Assembly (NCBI GenBank): GCA_007695345.1
Contig: REDZ01000091.1
Span: 1 to 40,298 of the forward strand
Direction of reading: 5' to 3'
Length of the DNA: 40,298 nucleotides
Source: Paracoccaceae bacterium
GTDB taxonomy: Bacteria > Pseudomonadota > Alphaproteobacteria > Rhodobacterales > Rhodobacteraceae
The notes beneath the pieces are model-generated. The model searched no databases. It was not told the origin of the DNA and worked only from the letters and a program-made list of their open reading frames with translations. This document shows, one piece after another, positions 1 through 11,774 of the stretch. Position 1 is the stretch's first letter. Every line of letters begins with the position of its first letter. The position numbers were made by a program, and so were the translations under genes.

Positions 1-893
1 GGTGTCACCCCGCTGATCGCATCTGCATTCGTGACCAGAACCGTGCCGCCTTCCTTGAGGAAACAGGCATTGTGGCGCGTATTGAAGGTGAAGGCGCGGC
101 ACTGCCTGTCGGCCTCGCAGCTTGCCTGACATGACGCGACAGACATGTTGCGCATGAACCGGTAGTCGAATCCGATCACATCGCGATTGTGGAACATGAC
201 CAGCCCGGAGGGGGCATCATCGATCACCGGCGGCAGGCTGCCCCCCAGACACCGGACCTGCACTGTCGCCGCTGCCACGCGCTCGATCACATCGGGCAGC
301 GGCTCGGGGTCGGCGGTGGCGCTGGCATCCGCATATCCGATACTATTGCGATCCAGAAACGCCCGCGCCAGCGCGCCCGAGATCGCGAAATTCACATTCT
401 GCGCGCCGCTGCGATTCAGGATTCCCACAGCAACCCCCAGCACCGCGCCCGTATCGTCGATCACCGGCCCGCCCGAATTGCCAGGCTGGATCGGGGCGGA
501 AATCTGGATCAGCCCGTCATCGCGATCAAACCCGTCCATCGCACTGACCGACCCGCTGGTCACACGGACCGAGGATGACAGCACATCTGCCAGCGGGTAG
601 CCGAGCGCATGCACGCTTTCGGCCAGCCGCGGGCGCTGGTCCCGAAACGGCAGCGCGTCGCCCTCGAACGGTTGCAACAGGCGGATGACCGCCAGATCGC
701 TTTCGCGGTCGCGCTGGATGCCGCGCGCGCGCCCGTACCCAACGACTTCGATACGCGCGCAATCCTCGACCACATGGTCGTTGGTCAGCACCCAGTTGCG
801 GTTGACGAAAAAGCCCGAACCGGAACTTTCGGACAGGGCCGCGCCGGGAAACAGCACCATCAGCGCAAGCGCAAGGGGTCGAAACATATGCAT
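1..893 (-). CDS. Secreted trypsin-like serine protease with C-terminal PAN/Apple-like domain (3' end cut by window edge)
   Basis: This minus-strand reading frame is absent from the ORF track because it runs off the left edge; 297 codons are visible. A short hydrophobic leader (FRPLALALMVLFPGAALS) suggests export. The trypsin/HtrA-type triad is complete: His40 in LTNDHVV, Asp66 in SDLAVIR and Ser140 in QPGNSGGPVID. From about residue 234 the chain has HNRDVIGFDYRFM followed by cysteines at 255, 259, 265 and 277 with CRAFTFNTRHNACFLK, the pattern of a PAN/Apple module that often mediates protein or carbohydrate binding. No PDZ domain is seen before the truncation, so it is not a classical DegP/DegQ. 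The start is one of two ATGs (893 or 887); the ribosome site is weak. It lies 74 bases after pdxA on the same strand. The substrate is unknown. Confidence 0.85.
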   Translation of the reverse strand, partial: MHMFRPLALALMVLFPGAALSESSGSGFFVNRNWVLTNDHVVEDCARIEVVGYGRARGIQRDRESDLAVIRLLQPFEGDALPFRDQRPRLAESVHALGYPLADVLSSSVRVTSGSVSAMDGFDRDDGLIQISAPIQPGNSGGPVIDDTGAVLGVAVGILNRSGAQNVNFAISGALARAFLDRNSIGYADASATADPEPLPDVIERVAAATVQVRCLGGSLPPVIDDAPSGLVMFHNRDVIGFDYRFMRNMSVASCQASCEADRQCRAFTFNTRHNACFLKEGGTVLVTNADAISGVT

Positions 894-906
894 GATATTA
901 AATATC
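894..906. promoter_or_regulatory. 13-bp perfect palindrome abutting the protease start codon
   Basis: GATATTAAATATC (GATATT-A-AATATC) is perfectly self-complementary and sits directly against the ATG of the protease, where the ribosome binding site would be. It is AT-rich inside GC-rich DNA. It could be an operator or simply part of an AT-rich leader. No strong Shine-Dalgarno sequence is otherwise visible. Confidence 0.35.
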
Positions 907-967
907 TTTTCGGAAGCAGGACCTCAGGCCCCGACCCGTCAAGATTAGGGCGACCCCGGTTCGGCTG

Positions 968-1924
968 TCAATTCCCACGCCGTGCTGCCATGTCCTGCGC
1001 CATCGCAAGCGCAGCGATCAGCGAGGTCGGGTCGGCCTTCCCTGTGCCCGCAATGTCATAGGCCGTGCCGTGATCGGGCGAGGTGCGGATGAAGGGCAGG
1101 CCCAGTGTCACATTGACACCGCCTGCGAAATCCACGGTCTTGATCGGGATCAGCGCCTGATCGTGATACATCGCCACAGCCACGTCATAGCCCGCCCGCG
1201 CGCCTGCGTGAAACATGGTATCGGCCGAATGCGGTCCGGTGATGGCCATGCCTGCCGCGCGCAGCCTGTCCAGCACAGGGATGATCAGCTCAACCTCCTC
1301 GCGCCCCATGGTGCCGCGTTCGCCCGCATGGGGGTTCAGCCCCGCGACCGCGATACGCGGGCGTGCAATGCCAAAATCGCGGATCAGCGCGGCATGGGTG
1401 ATCCGCAGCCGCTGCTCCAGCAACGTGGACGTCAGCACTTCGGGAACCTCGGCCAGCGGAATATGGATCGTGACAGGCACAACCCGCAATTCGGGGCAGG
1501 CGAGCATCATCACCACCGGCACACCCCCCGCCAGATCGGCCAGATACTCGGTATGGCCGGGAAAGCCGAAGCCCGCGCCGTCGCGCAGCGCGGCCTTGTT
1601 GATGGGGCAGGTGACCAGCCCGCTGGCCGCGCCCGCCTGCACCAGTTCCACGGCGCGCGCGATCACGGCGACCACGGCGGCGGCATTGGCCGGATCGGGC
1701 GCGCCGGGCGGCGCGGCGGCGGGGAAGTCATGCACCAGCACCGGCAGCGCCGTCCCGTCCAGCCCCCGCGCCTGCGCAGGGTGTTCCACCGCGCGCCAGG
1801 GCGTGCCACCCGGCAGATGCGCCGGATCGCCGATCCAGACAAAGGGTGTGCCCCCCGCGCGCCAGGCCTGCACAGCAATCTCGGGGCCGATGCCGGACGG
1901 GTCGCCGCAACTCATCACCAGCAT
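968..1924 (-). CDS. pdxA: 4-hydroxythreonine-4-phosphate dehydrogenase PdxA
   Basis: PdxA oxidises 4-phosphohydroxy-L-threonine with NAD+ in the DXP-dependent route to pyridoxal 5'-phosphate. The protein begins with MSCGDPSGIGPEI and carries the three divalent-metal histidines in GFPGHTEYLADL, GLNPHAGERG and AMYHDQALIPIK (residues 130, 205 and 260 of the 324-aa ORF). The C-terminal FIRTSPDHGTAYDIAGTGKA is typical of the family. The ORF can start at 1942 (MRQGPAMLVM), but the ATG at 1924 has a better spaced AGGGG and matches the usual PdxA N-terminus, so I prefer it (318 aa). The gene lies close behind the DUF2059 gene on the same strand, so the two are probably co-transcribed. Confidence 0.95.
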   Translation of the reverse strand: MLVMSCGDPSGIGPEIAVQAWRAGGTPFVWIGDPAHLPGGTPWRAVEHPAQARGLDGTALPVLVHDFPAAAPPGAPDPANAAAVVAVIARAVELVQAGAASGLVTCPINKAALRDGAGFGFPGHTEYLADLAGGVPVVMMLACPELRVVPVTIHIPLAEVPEVLTSTLLEQRLRITHAALIRDFGIARPRIAVAGLNPHAGERGTMGREEVELIIPVLDRLRAAGMAITGPHSADTMFHAGARAGYDVAVAMYHDQALIPIKTVDFAGGVNVTLGLPFIRTSPDHGTAYDIAGTGKADPTSLIAALAMAQDMAARRGN

Positions 1925-1955
1925 GGCTGGCCCCTGTCGCATGTTCGCGCCATGA

Positions 1956-2450
1956 TCAGTCCAGAATTTCCATCATCTGCGGCAGGATCACATCCATCCG
2001 TTCCTCGATGACCTGCATTGTGGCAGGCATCTGCGCCTCGACGATCCGGGGCAGTTTCAGCAGCACATTGCGCCCCGCCGAGGTCTGGTAGAAATCATAC
2101 AGCGCCTCGAGTTCCGACAATGTCATCAGATCGGCCATGATCTCATCCTGCGACCCGATCAGATCGCGCATCGGCTGGGACATCTCTGCCAGATACAGCG
2201 CCTCGATCTCGGCCTCCTGCGCGTCGCTGACATCCTGTCCGCCTGCGCGGATCTGGTCGAGAACCGGGCGATACATCGCGCGCACCATCTCGTCGATATC
2301 GACATCTTCCAGCATCGCGCCCACATAGGCCTGCGCCACGGTCAGCCGTGTCTCGCGCCCGTCATCGGCGAGGGTCTGCGCAGGCAGGACCAGGAGGGCA
2401 AGCGCGGTCAGACCGGCCAGCAGGCTAGGGCGGGAAATACGCATGGGCAT
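1956..2450 (-). CDS. Exported DUF2059 family protein
   Basis: The sequence has a clear signal peptide (MRISRPSLLAGLTALALLVLPAQTLA) followed by a mostly helical mature part of about 135 residues that fits DUF2059, a periplasmic family of unknown function. The C-terminal LYDFYQTSAGRNVLLKLP is the family's most recognisable stretch (usually 'FYxTPxGxxxxxKxP'). The ORF track starts it at 2456 with a TTG. The ATG at 2450 is preceded at 6 bases by AAAGGA and is the better start, giving 164 aa. It lies between mnmA and pdxA on the same strand. No catalytic motif is visible and I assign no function. Confidence 0.75.
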   Translation of the reverse strand: MPMRISRPSLLAGLTALALLVLPAQTLADDGRETRLTVAQAYVGAMLEDVDIDEMVRAMYRPVLDQIRAGGQDVSDAQEAEIEALYLAEMSQPMRDLIGSQDEIMADLMTLSELEALYDFYQTSAGRNVLLKLPRIVEAQMPATMQVIEERMDVILPQMMEILD

Positions 2451-2555
2451 GGGCAATCCTTTCAGTATGCAGCGCGCAGGGCGGCCTGCGGAAATCGCGC
2501 ATCTGTCATGCGCGACGTTGACGCTATCCGCTTCGCAGGGCCAGGGGAAGGGGGA

Positions 2556-3692
2556 TCAGCCCTTCCAGATCCAGCCGCCCCCCAGCACGCGACTGCTGTC
2601 AGGCGCATAGAACACGCAGGCCTGTCCGGGGCTGACACCGCGCTCGGGCGTCAACAGCTCCACCTCGGCCTCTGTCTCCGAGATCGGGCGCAGGATCGCG
2701 GGCGCAGGCGGGCGGGTCGAGCGCAGCTTGACCTCCAGCTCCCACTCCGCGCGGTCGGTGAACGCCCCATCCCCCAGCCAGTTGATTTCGCGCACCGGCA
2801 CTGTCCGCGTCGCCAGCGCCGCGCGCGGGCCGACGATGACGCGCCGTGCATCCGGGTCCAGCCGCACCACGTATAGCGGATCGGCCAGCCCGCCGATCCC
2901 CAGCCCGCGCCGCTGCCCGATCGTGTAATGGATCACCCCACGATGCGTGCCCAGCACATGGCCCGCCATATCCACGATCTCGCCGGGTTCGGCCGCGCCG
3001 GGGCGCAGTTTCTCGATCACCTTCGCGTAGTCTCCATCGGGTACGAAGCAGATATCCTGACTGTCGGGCTTGTCGGCCACGCTCAGCCCGTGGCGCGCGG
3101 CCAGTGCGCGCGTCTCGGCCTTGGTTTCCAGATGCCCCAGCGGAAAGCGCAGATAATCCAGTTGCGCGCGCGTGGTCGAGAACAGGAAATAGCTCTGGTC
3201 ACGCACAGGATCGGCGGCGCGGTGCAGTTCCGCCCCAAACGCCCCTGCCTTGCGCTGGATGTAATGGCCCGTGGCCATGCAATCGGCACCCAGATCCTGC
3301 GCTGTTTCCAGCAGGTCGCGGAATTTCACGCGCTCATTGCAGCGGATGCACGGCACGGGCGTCGCACCACCCAGGTAAGCGTCGGCAAATTCGTCGATCA
3401 CCGATTCGCGGAAATGGGATTCGTAATCCAGCACATAATGCGGAAAGCCCATCGTCTCGGCCACACGGCGGGCATCGTGAATATCACGACCCGCGCAGCA
3501 GGCCCCCTTTTTCGCCAGCGCCGCCCCGTGATCATATAGCTGCAGGGTCACACCCACGACGTCATAACCTTCGCGCGCAAGCTCTGCGGCCACGACCGAA
3601 CTGTCCACGCCACCCGACATCGCCACCACCACCCGCGTCTCGGCGGGCGGCTTGGCAATACCAAGCGAATTGAAGGGCGGATCATAGGGCAT
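2556..3692 (-). CDS. mnmA: tRNA-specific 2-thiouridylase MnmA
   Basis: MnmA thiolates U34 of the wobble position in tRNA-Lys, -Glu and -Gln, using ATP and a sulfur relay. The N-type ATP pyrophosphatase P-loop SGGVDSS is at residues 26-32. The two catalytic cysteines fit C118 in [10 protein letters not shown] and C215 in [11 protein letters not shown]. The central [14 protein letters not shown] and the C-terminal PGQACVFY also match. The ORF extends to 3764, but a promoter-like pair lies at 3721-3748, so the upstream methionine would sit before the transcription start. The ATG at 3692 (378 aa) agrees with family length. It is divergent from sciP. Confidence 0.96.
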   Translation of the reverse strand: MPYDPPFNSLGIAKPPAETRVVVAMSGGVDSSVVAAELAREGYDVVGVTLQLYDHGAALAKKGACCAGRDIHDARRVAETMGFPHYVLDYESHFRESVIDEFADAYLGGATPVPCIRCNERVKFRDLLETAQDLGADCMATGHYIQRKAGAFGAELHRAADPVRDQSYFLFSTTRAQLDYLRFPLGHLETKAETRALAARHGLSVADKPDSQDICFVPDGDYAKVIEKLRPGAAEPGEIVDMAGHVLGTHRGVIHYTIGQRRGLGIGGLADPLYVVRLDPDARRVIVGPRAALATRTVPVREINWLGDGAFTDRAEWELEVKLRSTRPPAPAILRPISETEAEVELLTPERGVSPGQACVFYAPDSSRVLGGGWIWKG

Positions 3693-3720
3693 CAGGCGTC
3701 TCCGATCAGGGTTCGCGCGG

Positions 3721-3748
3721 AATATAGGAAAATGCAAGATATTCTCAA
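3721..3748 (-). promoter_or_regulatory. Sigma-70-like promoter for mnmA
   Basis: Read on the minus strand: TTGAGA (-35, 5 of 6 to consensus), a 16-base spacer, then TATATT (-10, 5 of 6). This puts the transcript start near 3714, just upstream of the ATG at 3692, and supports that start over the ORF-track start at 3764. Confidence 0.5.
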
Positions 3749-3767
3749 GCGCTGGCAGGCGCATGGG

Positions 3768-3782
3768 TCAACCCTGCGTTAA
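3768..3782 (+). promoter_or_regulatory. CtrA-box-like site upstream of sciP
   Basis: TCAA-N7-TTAA differs at one base from the CtrA consensus TTAA-N7-TTAA. It lies 55 bases upstream of the sciP ATG. A GATTC (GANTC, the CcrM methylation sequence in alphaproteobacteria) follows at 3794-3798. In Caulobacter sciP is CtrA-dependent; regulation here is inferred from the site only. Confidence 0.4.
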
Positions 3783-3837
3783 TCAGGGTGCGCGATTCTG
3801 GTCCTTATCCGGGGAAGGGTGAAGAAGGACCAGTAGA

Positions 3838-4116
3838 ATGTATATCAGAAAAGTGGATGGGCCGCGCGCGGTCACATTGCCGGACGGAACAGTGCTGTCG
3901 CTTGCCGATCTGCCGCCTGCCGAGACGCGGCGCTGGGTGGCCAGCCGCAAGGCGATCGTGATTCAGGCCGTGGAACATGGGCTGATCACGAAACCTGCCG
4001 CGCTGGAACGCTACGATCTGTCGGAAGAAGAATACGATTTGTGGCACCGCGCGATCATGGAGCATGGGCTGGATGGTCTGAAAATCACGGCGTTGCAGAA
4101 ATATCGTCAACCATAG
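3838..4116 (+). CDS. sciP: CtrA inhibitor SciP (DUF1153 family)
   Basis: This 92-aa protein matches the DUF1153/SciP family in both length and sequence: MYIRKVDGPRAVTLPDG at the N-terminus, then a helix-turn-helix region including RRWVASRKAIVIQAVEHGLI and YDLSEEEYDLWHRAI, ending in LKITALQKYRQ. In Caulobacter SciP binds CtrA and blocks transcription of CtrA-activated promoters. A Shine-Dalgarno sequence AAGAAGGA precedes the ATG. It lies 89 bases upstream of ctrA on the same strand, so inhibitor and target are neighbours here. The upstream DNA holds a one-mismatch CtrA box and a GANTC site. Confidence 0.92.
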   Translation: MYIRKVDGPRAVTLPDGTVLSLADLPPAETRRWVASRKAIVIQAVEHGLITKPAALERYDLSEEEYDLWHRAIMEHGLDGLKITALQKYRQP

Positions 4117-4143
4117 GTTGCGGGGGTTCCAGAGTTGCGAACG

Positions 4144-4158
4144 GTAACGTAGAGTTAA
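4144..4158 (+). promoter_or_regulatory. CtrA box in front of ctrA (probable autoregulation)
   Basis: GTAA-N7-TTAA, followed by CC, fits the CtrA recognition sequence TTAA-N7-TTAA with one mismatch. It ends 47 bases before the ctrA ATG. A further lone TTAA (4181-4184, in GGTTAAC) lies nearer to the gene but lacks a correctly spaced partner. Autoregulation of ctrA is known in Caulobacter; here it is an inference from sequence. Confidence 0.5.
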
Positions 4159-4205
4159 CCTTTATGCGAGATGGTCAGGGTTAACAGCAACAAAGGAGAA
4201 ACCCG

Positions 4206-7191
<2,986 letters not shown>

Positions 7192-7192
7192 G

Positions 7193-9283
7193 ATGGCCAC
7201 GCGCCCCGAAATCCTGTTTCCGCTTTTCGCGGGGCTGGAGGGTCTGGACGGCATCGGCCCCAAGACGGCCAAGGCGCTTGCCGCGCTGCAGATCGAGGCC
7301 CCGCGCGATCTGCTGTTTCACCTGCCGCACAACCTGATCGACCGCACACGCCGTGACACGATCCGCGGGCTGGAGTTTCCCGCCATGGCCACGGTCGAGG
7401 TGACCGTGGGTCCGCACCGCGCCCCCAGCACACGCGGCCGCCCTTACCGTGTGCAGGTCCATGACAGCGAACAGGAATTCCAGCTTGTGTTCTTTCAGGC
7501 GCGCGAGGGCTGGCTGCAACGCCTGCTGCCCACCGGCCAGCGGCGGCTGGTCTCGGGCAAGGTCGAGCTGTTCGACGGGATCGCGCAGATGGTTCATCCC
7601 GACTACGTCCTGCGCCCGGAAGAGGGCGAAAGCCTGCCACGGGTCGAGCCGGTCTATCCCCTGACTGCCGGTGTGACGCAGAAACTGCTGGTGCGCGCCG
7701 TGGCCTCGGCCCTTGCGCGCGCGCCCGATCTGCCCGACTGGATCGATCCCGCCCTGCGCGAGAAAGAGGGCTGGCCCGATTGGCACGCGGCGCTGACCGC
7801 CGCCCATGCCCCGCAATCGCTGGCCGATCTCGCCCCCGACAGCCCCGCGCGCAAACGACTGGCCTATGATGAGGTGATGGCGCATCAGATCACCCTGTCA
7901 CTGGCCCGCGCGCGCCAGCGCCGCAAGCCCGGCCGGGCCAGCCCTGGCACAGGCGCGTTGCAGGCCTGCGTTCTGGCCGCGCTGCCCTATGCGCCGACCG
8001 GCGCACAGCGCCGCGCGATTGACCAGATCGCCGCCGACATGGCGGCAACCCGCCGTATGAACCGTCTGCTGCAGGGCGATGTGGGTGCGGGCAAGACGCT
8101 GGTGGCCTTCATGGCGCTGCTGACGGCGGTCGAGGCTGGCGGGCAGGGCGTGATGATGGCCCCCACCGAAATTCTGGCCCGCCAGCATCTGGAAAGCCTG
8201 ACGCCGCTGGCCGAGGCTGCGGGCGTGTCGCTGACCCTGCTGACCGGGCGCGACAAGGGGGCCGAACGCGCGGCCAAGCGCGCCGCACTGGCCGATGGGC
8301 GCGCACAGATCGTGCTGGGCACGCATGCGGTGTTTCAGGACGGGGTGGACTTTGCCGATCTGCGGCTGGCGATCATCGATGAACAGCATCGTTTCGGCGT
8401 GGCGCAGCGTGCAGCGCTTGCAGGCAAGGCGGCGCAGGTCGATGTGCTGGTCATGACCGCCACGCCCATCCCGCGATCGCTCGCGCTGACGCAATATGGC
8501 GATATGGATGTTTCTGTGCTGGATGAAAAACCGCCCGGACGCCAGCCGGTGACCACGGCGCTGGTGTCCACAGCGCGGCTGTCCGAAGTGGTGGCTCATC
8601 TGGAGAGTGCGATGGCCGAGGGGCGGCAAGCCTATTGGGTCTGCCCACTGGTCGAGGAATCCGAGGTCAGCGACCTGACCGCGGCCGAAGCGCGCTTTGC
8701 CCATCTGCGCGCGGCCCTGGGCGAGGGGGTCGTGGGGCTTGTTCATGGCCAATTGCCCCCGGCGGAGAAAGATGCCGCCATGGCGCGGTTCGTCGCGGGC
8801 AAGACCAAACTTCTGGTCGCCACCACGGTGATCGAGGTGGGGGTGAATGTGCCCAATGCCTCGATCATGGTAATTGAACGGGCCGAGAGTTTCGGGCTGG
8901 CGCAACTGCACCAGTTGCGCGGGCGCGTCGGGCGCGGGGCGGCGGCCTCGACCTGCCTGTTGCTCTATGAGGCCCCGCTGGGCGAGACTGCCGCGCGTCG
9001 CCTGAAACTCTTGCGCGACACCGAGGATGGCTTTCGCATCGCCGAGGAGGATATGGCCATCCGGGGCGCAGGTGATCTGATCGGCACGGCGCAATCGGGT
9101 CTGCCACGCTTTCGCGTGGCCGATCTGGAACGTCAGGCCGGGCTGATGGCGCTGGCGCAGCGCGATGCGCGCAAATTGCTTGCGGATGACCCCGATCTGT
9201 CCACCCCGCGCGGGCAGGCGGCACGGGTGCTGTTGTGGCTGATGCAGCAGGACCGCGCGATCCGGTATCTCTCCATCGGTTAA
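7193..9283 (+). CDS. recG: ATP-dependent DNA helicase RecG
   Basis: RecG remodels stalled replication forks and branched recombination intermediates. The wedge/OB region is N-terminal (about residues 1-170), followed by a superfamily 2 helicase core: Walker A LLQGDVGAGKTLVA, the DEQH box in IIDEQHRFG, motif III TATPIPRSLALTQYGDMD, and C-terminal motifs VATTVIEVGVNVPNAS and QLHQLRGRVGRG, the last characteristic of RecG. The ORF track starts at 7151 inside ligA; the ATG at 7193, two bases after the ligA stop, gives 696 aa and the usual N-terminus. It is very likely in one transcript with ligA. Confidence 0.97.
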   Translation: MATRPEILFPLFAGLEGLDGIGPKTAKALAALQIEAPRDLLFHLPHNLIDRTRRDTIRGLEFPAMATVEVTVGPHRAPSTRGRPYRVQVHDSEQEFQLVFFQAREGWLQRLLPTGQRRLVSGKVELFDGIAQMVHPDYVLRPEEGESLPRVEPVYPLTAGVTQKLLVRAVASALARAPDLPDWIDPALREKEGWPDWHAALTAAHAPQSLADLAPDSPARKRLAYDEVMAHQITLSLARARQRRKPGRASPGTGALQACVLAALPYAPTGAQRRAIDQIAADMAATRRMNRLLQGDVGAGKTLVAFMALLTAVEAGGQGVMMAPTEILARQHLESLTPLAEAAGVSLTLLTGRDKGAERAAKRAALADGRAQIVLGTHAVFQDGVDFADLRLAIIDEQHRFGVAQRAALAGKAAQVDVLVMTATPIPRSLALTQYGDMDVSVLDEKPPGRQPVTTALVSTARLSEVVAHLESAMAEGRQAYWVCPLVEESEVSDLTAAEARFAHLRAALGEGVVGLVHGQLPPAEKDAAMARFVAGKTKLLVATTVIEVGVNVPNASIMVIERAESFGLAQLHQLRGRVGRGAAASTCLLLYEAPLGETAARRLKLLRDTEDGFRIAEEDMAIRGAGDLIGTAQSGLPRFRVADLERQAGLMALAQRDARKLLADDPDLSTPRGQAARVLLWLMQQDRAIRYLSIG

Positions 9284-9359
9284 TGTTCCTTTTATGTTCT
9301 TGACAGCCCTGCGCGGATATGAGAACAATATGGCAACAAGCAAGCGATGGGGGTTTCCG

Positions 9360-9461
9360 ATGTTCAGTATTCATTCTTCCGATTTCTGGCGCGATCTGGC
9401 CGGTGGCCTGGCGCTGACAGTGCTGATTGTCGCTCTCCTGCATCTGCCGCTGCTTGCCTGA
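9360..9461 (+). CDS. Possible 33-aa single-pass membrane protein
   Basis: This frame is too short for the ORF track. It reads MFSIHSSDFWRDLAGGLALT and continues through a hydrophobic segment VLIVALLHLPLLA to a stop. The first half is polar with a net charge near zero; the second half forms one helix long enough to cross a membrane. GGGGG lies six bases before the ATG and can serve as ribosome site. It sits 76 bases after recG and upstream of a strong terminator, so it could be the last gene of the ligA-recG transcript. I know no family for it, and it may be spurious. Confidence 0.4.
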   Translation: MFSIHSSDFWRDLAGGLALTVLIVALLHLPLLA

Positions 9462-9494
9462 GCACTGCTCGCTCACTGCCTGACCCTGACCTGC

Positions 9495-9531
9495 GCGCCG
9501 CCATGCCATCCGCATGTGCGGCGCTTTTTTT
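9495..9531 (+). terminator. Rho-independent terminator after recG
   Basis: GCGCCGC-CATG, a 7-base loop, CATG-T-GCGGCGC, then seven T. The 11-bp stem has one bulged T. It closes the ctrA/ligA/recG side and separates it from trmFO. Confidence 0.85.
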
Positions 9532-9591
9532 CGTCATTTGCCAAGTGCTGCGCGACTGGCTATCTGGGGGGTGGCAGACAGGAGAGGACAG

Positions 9592-10944
9592 ATGACAGAC
9601 GCGCTCCATATCATCGGTGGCGGCATGGCGGGGTCCGAAGCCGCATGGCAAGCCGCACAAGCCGGCACGCAGGTGGTGCTGCATGAAATGCGCCCCACGC
9701 GCGGCACCTTTGCCCATCAGACCGATCATCTGGCTGAAATGGTCTGTTCGAACTCTTTCCGCTCGGATGATGATGAACAGAATGCGGTCGGGTTGCTGCA
9801 TTGGGAAATGCGCGCCGCGGGGGGTCTGCTGATCGAGATGGCCGACCGCCACGCGCTGCCCGCAGGTGGTGCGCTTGCCGTGGACCGCGAGGCCTTTGCC
9901 AGCGCCGTGACCGACCGCCTGCTGGCCCATCCGAATATCCGGCTGGAACGTGGCGAGATCGATCAACTGCCCGATCAGGGCCACTGGATCATCGCGACCG
10001 GGCCGCTGACATCTGACGCGCTGGGGCAGGCAATCGCCGCCGAAACCGGGGCCGAGGCGCTGGCCTTTTTCGACGCCATCGCCCCCATCGTCTATTTCGA
10101 CAGCGTCGACATGTCGCAGGCCTGGTTCCAGTCGCGCTATGACAAGGGCGAGACAGAGGAAGAGCGCACAGCCTATCTCAACTGCCCCATGACCCGCGAT
10201 CAGTATGAAGCCTTCATCGACGCGTTGCTGGCCGCCGACAAGACCGAGTTCCACGAGGGCGAGACGGCGGGCTATTTCGATGGCTGCCTGCCCATCGAGG
10301 TGATGGCCGAACGCGGGCGCGAAACCCTGCGCCACGGCCCGATGAAGCCTGTGGGCCTGACCAATCCGCATGCGCCCGGTGTCAAACCCCATGCGATCGT
10401 GCAGTTGCGCCGCGACAACGCATTAGGCACGCTCTACAATATCGTGGGCTTTCAGACCAAGATGAAGTATGGCGCGCAAGCATCGGTTTTTCGAATGATT
10501 CCAGGGCTGGAGAGCGCGTCGTTTGCCCGCCTGGGCGGCATCCATCGCAATACATTCCTGAACGCGCCCACGCTGCTGGATGACCAGTTGCGCCTGCGGT
10601 CGCGCCCCAATATCCGCTTCGCGGGTCAGATCACCGGGGTCGAGGGCTATGTCGAATCCGCCGCGATGGGGCTGCTTGCGGGCCGTCTGGCCGTGGCCGA
10701 GATGCAAGGCCAGACCCTTGCGCCCCCACCGCGCGACACCGCCATGGGCGCGTTGGTCCACCACATCACCGGCGGGGCCGAGGCCAAGACCTTTCAACCC
10801 ATGAATGTCAATTTCGGTCTGTTCCCGCCAGTCGATGCCAAGGGCGGCCGCCGGGGCCGCCGTGACCGCTACAAGGCCTATACCGACCGCGCGAAATCCG
10901 CCTTTGCCGACTGGCTGGGCGCACAGGCGCGCGATGCCGCGTGA
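9592..10944 (+). CDS. trmFO: Methylenetetrahydrofolate-tRNA (uracil-5-)-methyltransferase TrmFO
   Basis: TrmFO makes ribothymidine at U54 of tRNA with methylenetetrahydrofolate and FADH2. The N-terminal FAD-binding motif is [62 protein letters not shown] and [14 protein letters not shown] are family hallmarks, and the C-terminal NFGLFPP is present. The ORF track begins at 9514 inside the terminator region; the ATG at 9592 with AGGAGAGGA four bases before it gives 450 aa, the usual size. Its last bases overlap gluQ by 4 bp, indicating translational coupling. Confidence 0.96.
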   Translation: MTDALHIIGGGMAGSEAAWQAAQAGTQVVLHEMRPTRGTFAHQTDHLAEMVCSNSFRSDDDEQNAVGLLHWEMRAAGGLLIEMADRHALPAGGALAVDREAFASAVTDRLLAHPNIRLERGEIDQLPDQGHWIIATGPLTSDALGQAIAAETGAEALAFFDAIAPIVYFDSVDMSQAWFQSRYDKGETEEERTAYLNCPMTRDQYEAFIDALLAADKTEFHEGETAGYFDGCLPIEVMAERGRETLRHGPMKPVGLTNPHAPGVKPHAIVQLRRDNALGTLYNIVGFQTKMKYGAQASVFRMIPGLESASFARLGGIHRNTFLNAPTLLDDQLRLRSRPNIRFAGQITGVEGYVESAAMGLLAGRLAVAEMQGQTLAPPPRDTAMGALVHHITGGAEAKTFQPMNVNFGLFPPVDAKGGRRGRRDRYKAYTDRAKSAFADWLGAQARDAA

Positions 10945-11774
10945 CGCGCGTCACCCGCTTCGCGCCATCGCCCACCGGGCCGCTGCATCTGGGCCACGCC
11001 TATAGCGCTTGGGTCGCGGCAGAGCGCGCCGGGGCAGGGCGGTTTCTGCTGCGGATCGAAGATATCGACCGCGCCCGCTGTCGCCCCGAGTGGGAGGCGC
11101 AGATCTTCGATGATCTGGACTTCCTGGGCCTCGACTGGCCGCGCCCGGTCATGCGTCAATCCGACCGGCTGCCCGCCTATCGCGCGGCGCTGGGGCAATT
11201 GGCCGCACGGGGCGTGCTCTATCCCTGCCGCTGCACGCGCGCTGACATCCGCGCCGCAATGTCGGCCCCGCAGGAAGGTGCAGTCGGCCCCGACGGGCTG
11301 GTCTATCCCGGCACCTGCCGCGCGCGGCCCATGTCCGATGCCCGCCCTGATGACGCCTTGCGCCTGAACATGCGCGCCGCGCTCGCACTTGCAGGGCCAC
11401 TCTGCTTTATCGAGAACGGCCCGCTCCATCCCGGCCAGCACAGGCCGGACCCTGACTGGATGATCGCGCGGGTGGGCGATGTCGTGCTGGCCCGGCGTGA
11501 CATGGGCACGTCCTATCATCTCTCGGTCGTGGTGGATGACGCAGCGCAGGGCATCACCGAAGTGACGCGCGGTGCCGATCTGTTCGATGCCACGGCGATC
11601 CATGCCCTGCTTCAGGCATTGCTTGAGCTTCCCCGTCCAACATACTGGCATCACGAACTTATCCGTGATGAACAAGGCAAGCGCCTGGCCAAGCGTGACG
11701 ATGCCCGCGCCATCGCGTGCTACCGCGCAGACGGGGCCAGCGCGCAGGATATCCGCGCCATGCTCAGTCTGTAA
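10941..11774 (+). CDS. gluQ: Glutamyl-Q tRNA(Asp) synthetase
   Basis: This short paralogue of glutamyl-tRNA synthetase attaches glutamate to queuosine-34 of tRNA-Asp. It has the Rossmann signature [16 protein letters not shown] and the KMSKS-equivalent [10 protein letters not shown], but lacks the anticodon-binding domain (277 aa, against about 470 for GltX). YPCRCTRAD and YPGTCRAR supply the Cys/Tyr zinc-ligand pattern that distinguishes GluQ-RS. The start is GTG at 10941, overlapping the trmFO stop (GTGA). The 3' end overlaps the convergent hisI by 11 bases. Confidence 0.94.
   Translation: MTRVTRFAPSPTGPLHLGHAYSAWVAAERAGAGRFLLRIEDIDRARCRPEWEAQIFDDLDFLGLDWPRPVMRQSDRLPAYRAALGQLAARGVLYPCRCTRADIRAAMSAPQEGAVGPDGLVYPGTCRARPMSDARPDDALRLNMRAALALAGPLCFIENGPLHPGQHRPDPDWMIARVGDVVLARRDMGTSYHLSVVVDDAAQGITEVTRGADLFDATAIHALLQALLELPRPTYWHHELIRDEQGKRLAKRDDARAIACYRADGASAQDIRAMLSL

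Noticed and set aside
4174-4195. Second CtrA box at the TTAA nearest to ctrA
   Set aside because: The TTAA at 4181-4184 has no TTAA-like partner 7 bases away on either side.
7898-9343. 481-aa minus-strand ORF antisense to recG
   Set aside because: Shadow of recG in the complementary frame; no ribosome site and His/Arg/Gln-rich composition.
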